This document shows positions 32,199 to 34,730 of a stretch of DNA of 34,730 nucleotides, piece by piece. Each line of letters begins with the position of its first letter. Position 1 is the stretch's first letter. A program made the translations under genes and the position numbers. The DNA is from Planktothrix agardhii NIES-204 (GTDB lineage Bacteria; Cyanobacteriota; Cyanobacteriia; Cyanobacteriales; Microcoleaceae). A model generated the notes under the pieces. The model made no database searches. It saw only the letters and a program-made list of their open reading frames with translations, and had not been told where the DNA came from. Location: positions 1 through 34,730 of the forward strand of contig AP017995.1 of NCBI GenBank assembly GCA_003609755.1, read 5' to 3'.

Positions 32199-33098
32199 TC
32201 ACAAATACAACCCTGATGATTCTGTGGGTTTGGCGTGCAGGTATTTGGAAGTTGTGGCTACAGACGCATGACCCAGGGTGGTTTGGACTAAGGAAATCGG
32301 CGCACCCGCATCTAAGGAATGGGACGCATGGCAATGTCTGAGCCAATGGGCTGAAACTTTCTGATCAATACCCACTCGGATTCCAGCTTCCTTGACTAAT
32401 TTGGTAACGTGAATTCGGTGTAAATGTCCTTTACCCTTCCCTTTGCGACTGGGGAAGATGGGGTCATCGTTGCTGGCGTTTCCTCGAAAATTCAGCAATT
32501 CTTTATATAAATGTGCAGGTAATAAAACATGGCGGGTCTTACTGCCTTTTCCAAACACGGTTAGAATTCCACTGTCACCGGATGCGGTTAAATCATACCA
32601 ACATAACCCGCATAATTCAGATACTCGTACTCCGCAATAATAGAAGCTTTTGAGAATTAATTGATTACGGCGATTCGGTTCTGAATAAATCATCGCCATG
32701 ACTTGTTCCTTGGCTAAAATTTTCTGAGTTAGGGTGTCTTTCCCTTTGGGGAGAGGAACAGCCGCACCAACATTGGCACGGGTTAATCCGGTTCGATTGC
32801 AGAAGGTTAATAAAGATTTCACAGCAGCGAGGTAGGAAGCTCTAGTAGAGGGTTTTAGTCCTTTGGTGTCTAAATAATTCGCGAACCCTTGGACATCAGG
32901 CAGGGTTAGCCATTGCAGGGGTTTGTTTGCCCATTCCAAAAATTGCACAACAACCCGCCGATAGATGGCTTGAGAACCAGGGGTTTTACCATGTAGCCAC
33001 ATCTCCAGAATTTGCTCAAGGGTGTGGTTATGACCGATGGGAATCTCAGCCAGTTCATGCTCATGCTGGTAGGGTTGAGCGTTGGGAAGGGGGGTCAT
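32199..33098 (-). CDS. Tyrosine recombinase, XerC/XerD-like
   Basis: 299 residues from ATG at 33098 (a TTG two codons upstream is possible). The N-terminal SAM-like domain has TPGSQAIYRRVVVQFLEWAN and PSTRASYLAAVKSLLTFC. The catalytic set is complete: R158 (YCGVRVSELCG), K187 (GKGSKTRHVL), H251 and R254 (SAHWLRH), H277 (LGHASVATT) and Y286 (SKYLHAKP). Its length and motif spacing are those of Xer-type enzymes, which resolve plasmid dimers or integrate elements at dif-like sites. It is on the same strand as the primase, which follows 100 bp or so downstream around the circle's order, and as parA. The dif-like copy 2 is the obvious candidate target. Confidence 0.9.
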   Translation of the reverse strand: MTPLPNAQPYQHEHELAEIPIGHNHTLEQILEMWLHGKTPGSQAIYRRVVVQFLEWANKPLQWLTLPDVQGFANYLDTKGLKPSTRASYLAAVKSLLTFCNRTGLTRANVGAAVPLPKGKDTLTQKILAKEQVMAMIYSEPNRRNQLILKSFYYCGVRVSELCGLCWYDLTASGDSGILTVFGKGSKTRHVLLPAHLYKELLNFRGNASNDDPIFPSRKGKGKGHLHRIHVTKLVKEAGIRVGIDQKVSAHWLRHCHASHSLDAGAPISLVQTTLGHASVATTSKYLHAKPTESSGLYL

Positions 33099-33242
33099 CT
33101 GCAACGATTATTCATTCCCCTTTAGAATATGACAAAACGTTTCTTTTGTTGCATTCACAAGAGCAGAACCCCGATGGCTTTTATCCCAATAGCAGAATCA
33201 AGACAATAATTTTATCTAATCCCGATATCAGTAGCTCGAAAA

Positions 33243-34730
33243 TCAACTTATTTGTTGGTAGGGGTAATCCTTCAGGAAATCTACCAAAATTTGATAATCA
33301 TCGGGGTAGAGAGCTTTGATTTTTGGAGTTAAAGCTCTAAGAGTTGCCCTTTGAGCTTCAGTATCACGGATTGAGTTAATAGATTCTATTTTGTCCTCTA
33401 CTGATAGGTCATCGCTTTTAAGCTCATCAATGATAATCCCTATGGCGATGAGTAAGTCGGATTCGATGTCGGTAATAGGGGTTGGTTCTTGAGTTGGATT
33501 TTTCACAACCTTGTTCACAGTTACCCCTTTTTCCAAACTGTAGACATTCTGTAGACAAACTGTAGACGTTTCTGTAGACAATGGAACTGTTACGGTGTCG
33601 GAGTTTTGGGGAACTGTAGACATTGTAGACAAATTTTCCACGTCTACAGTTTTTTCTGATTTGTCTACAGTCGGTTTACTTACTCCATCTTGCGGGTCAT
33701 CCCAAGGATCTACATCCAGTTTGTACTCTAGTTCTAATTTTTTTTGTTTTTTGTCTACAATGTCTACAATTGGCTGTAATCCATTATGGGAAGTAGTTTC
33801 ACCGTCTACAGTTTTGTCTACAGTTTGTCTACAGTTGTCTACAGTTTGAATTTTTTCGGAAAATTTATATTTAAGTCGGCAACCGGAGCCAAAAACTGAA
33901 CCATGCCCCATGCTTGCTAATTGGGTGAACAGCCCCCGAATTTCATCGGGTTTGCCAAAACTTCTATCTGATTGCTTGACCTCACGGGCTGTTATTTCCG
34001 CGCCGCGCCGTTGGGCAAAATTCAAAATCTTAACCAGTTGGGGAGCTAACTCGTCCCCACAACCTGCATATAGGCTCTGGGATTCCTTAAAGTAAAATTT
34101 GGCTAGTTTTGCAGCCTTATTTAAGGTTCGCTTCTCTACAATGGGTGTAATTTCTTGGCCAGAAGCTACCCGCTCTACAACATGGATCAGCGCTGCAAAA
34201 CGTCCTATTTTGCCGGGCATTTTTCCCCATAATGCTGCTAGGGCTTGGCTTTTTGCTTTGACGCGGTAATTCTCGCATTTATTATTAAGATCGTGGAATT
34301 GCTTTTGGGCGTCAGGGGATAATCTCAAGTTCAATTGGGGAAGTTCTGATACTTTCTCATAGAGGCTAGTAATCAGGGGAAGTAAATCCAGACTCGCTTG
34401 AGGGTCATCGGGAATGATAAAAGGTTGGGTAGGTTGGTTGATAAAATTGAATCGTGAATGATTGCCGTTATCGTCGGAACCGTCGTTAAATTCCCGAATA
34501 ACTTTGGGTTGAATCCCCCCTAGGATAGAAACTAAGCACTCCTCAAAATCAGAAGCTAGACCGCCCTTTAGGGCATCAATTTTCCCAAAGCCGTCGTAGT
34601 AAGAAAGTAGATCCTCTGTTTGTCCAACGTTATACGATTTTTTCTGGGATTTAAAATGACCCGACAGTTCATCCGATAAAATTGTCATCCCCCAACTATT
34701 TTTTGATTGGGCATTGATTAAATCTCTCAT
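33243..34730 (-). CDS. DUF3987/PrimPol-type plasmid primase, C-terminal part (continued from position 1)
   Basis: These are the last 495 codons of the primase that begins at 1713. The ATG at 34730 is probably an internal methionine, because the frame joins seamlessly with the 571 codons ending at position 1, giving 1,066 residues. The segment TILSDELSGHFKS (D591, E592 of the joined protein) followed by EDLLSYYDGFG matches the conserved DEL-G-F-S and LLSY-G pattern of cyanobacterial DUF3987 plasmid proteins. About 115 residues in the second half are low-complexity and rich in T-V-D and S-T-V, encoded by the repeat array at 33539-33843. A charged helical tail follows (SDLLIAIGIIIDELKSDDLS). It is read convergently with nothing; the stop lies 138 bp from the start of recombinase 2 on the same strand. 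Confidence 0.85.
   Translation of the reverse strand: MRDLINAQSKNSWGMTILSDELSGHFKSQKKSYNVGQTEDLLSYYDGFGKIDALKGGLASDFEECLVSILGGIQPKVIREFNDGSDDNGNHSRFNFINQPTQPFIIPDDPQASLDLLPLITSLYEKVSELPQLNLRLSPDAQKQFHDLNNKCENYRVKAKSQALAALWGKMPGKIGRFAALIHVVERVASGQEITPIVEKRTLNKAAKLAKFYFKESQSLYAGCGDELAPQLVKILNFAQRRGAEITAREVKQSDRSFGKPDEIRGLFTQLASMGHGSVFGSGCRLKYKFSEKIQTVDNCRQTVDKTVDGETTSHNGLQPIVDIVDKKQKKLELEYKLDVDPWDDPQDGVSKPTVDKSEKTVDVENLSTMSTVPQNSDTVTVPLSTETSTVCLQNVYSLEKGVTVNKVVKNPTQEPTPITDIESDLLIAIGIIIDELKSDDLSVEDKIESINSIRDTEAQRATLRALTPKIKALYPDDYQILVDFLKDYPYQQIS
33539..33843. repeat. Phased TGTAGAC/GTCTACA repeat array inside the primase gene (iteron-like)
   Basis: Six copies of TGTAGAC begin at 33539, 33550, 33561, 33573, 33615 and 33624. 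Eight copies of the reverse complement GTCTACA begin at 33642, 33663, 33753, 33762, 33804, 33816, 33827 and 33837. Within clusters the spacing is 9-12 bp, close to one helical turn. All copies left of 33635 point one way and all to the right point the other. Opposite orientations are read in different codon phases (T-V-D versus S-T-V/V-Y-S), so the protein sequence alone does not explain the repeat. This resembles replication iterons lying in cis within a rep gene. The function is inference. Confidence 0.75.

Noticed and set aside
33256-33268. A third copy of the GTAGGGGTAAT palindrome
   Set aside because: Only the first half-arm matches (GTAGGGGTAAT); there is no inverted partner, and it lies within the primase coding end.
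1-34730. tRNA, rRNA or riboswitch
   Set aside because: No cloverleaf, rRNA segment or recognisable riboswitch core was found by eye on either strand.

Overview
The window looks like a complete circular plasmid of 34,730 bp from a filamentous, Planktothrix/Microcoleus-like cyanobacterium, linearised inside one gene. The cyanobacterial call rests on about ten HIP1 sites (GCGATCGC), moderate-to-low GC, xisH/xisI genes, a palindromic repeat familiar from cyanobacterial genomes and the style of the plasmid genes. The genus is inference. Circularity is read directly. A reading frame that runs off position 1 on the minus strand (571 codons, no stop) continues in the same frame at position 34730 (495 codons), rebuilding one 1,066-residue DUF3987/PrimPol-type plasmid primase.

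Layout. (1) 33.2 kb through the junction to 7.0 kb holds the replication and maintenance block, nearly all on the minus strand: the primase with a phased 7-bp repeat array in its own coding sequence, a small upstream gene, a membrane protein, a second repeat array, a membrane-anchored FtsK/VirD4-like ATPase and its small coupled partners. (2) 7.0-14.1 kb is an accessory and decay zone: a ribbon-helix-helix regulator, gene fragments, three secreted proteins (two paralogous SH3-like), a TPR protein, a tyrosine recombinase whose 5' end is lost, terminators, a palindromic repeat and a MITE-like element. (3) 14.1-31.1 kb is a type 1 BREX phage-defence island: brxB (N-terminally truncated), brxC, pglX, pglZ, brxL and, on the opposite strand, brxA. 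Between the core genes sit xisI/xisH, a VapBC-like toxin-antitoxin pair, a HEPN protein and a phospholipase-D-like protein. (4) 31.1-33.1 kb carries parA, a small RHH partner gene and a second tyrosine recombinase.

How they fit together. PglX should methylate host DNA at a BREX motif. BrxC, PglZ, BrxB, BrxA and BrxL form the restriction side. The HEPN and PLD-like genes run in the same direction inside the core operon and are the best candidates for undescribed effectors or accessory subunits. brxA is the last gene of the partition operon, so defence and plasmid maintenance are physically coupled. brxB has lost about its first third through a junction with a secreted DUF4087-type gene, so the system may be impaired or altered.

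The most unusual non-coding signal is a pair of 49-bp direct repeats, one just downstream of each tyrosine recombinase gene. Their arms are identical or nearly so, and they flank a 6-bp centre that differs completely between copies, the layout of a Xer/dif-type site. Recombination between them would split the plasmid into a ~21-kb circle (recombinase 1, BREX, parA) and a ~13.8-kb circle (recombinase 2, primase, ATPase). This suggests a cointegrate or modular plasmid. Family assignments come from motifs read by eye; no database search was possible.
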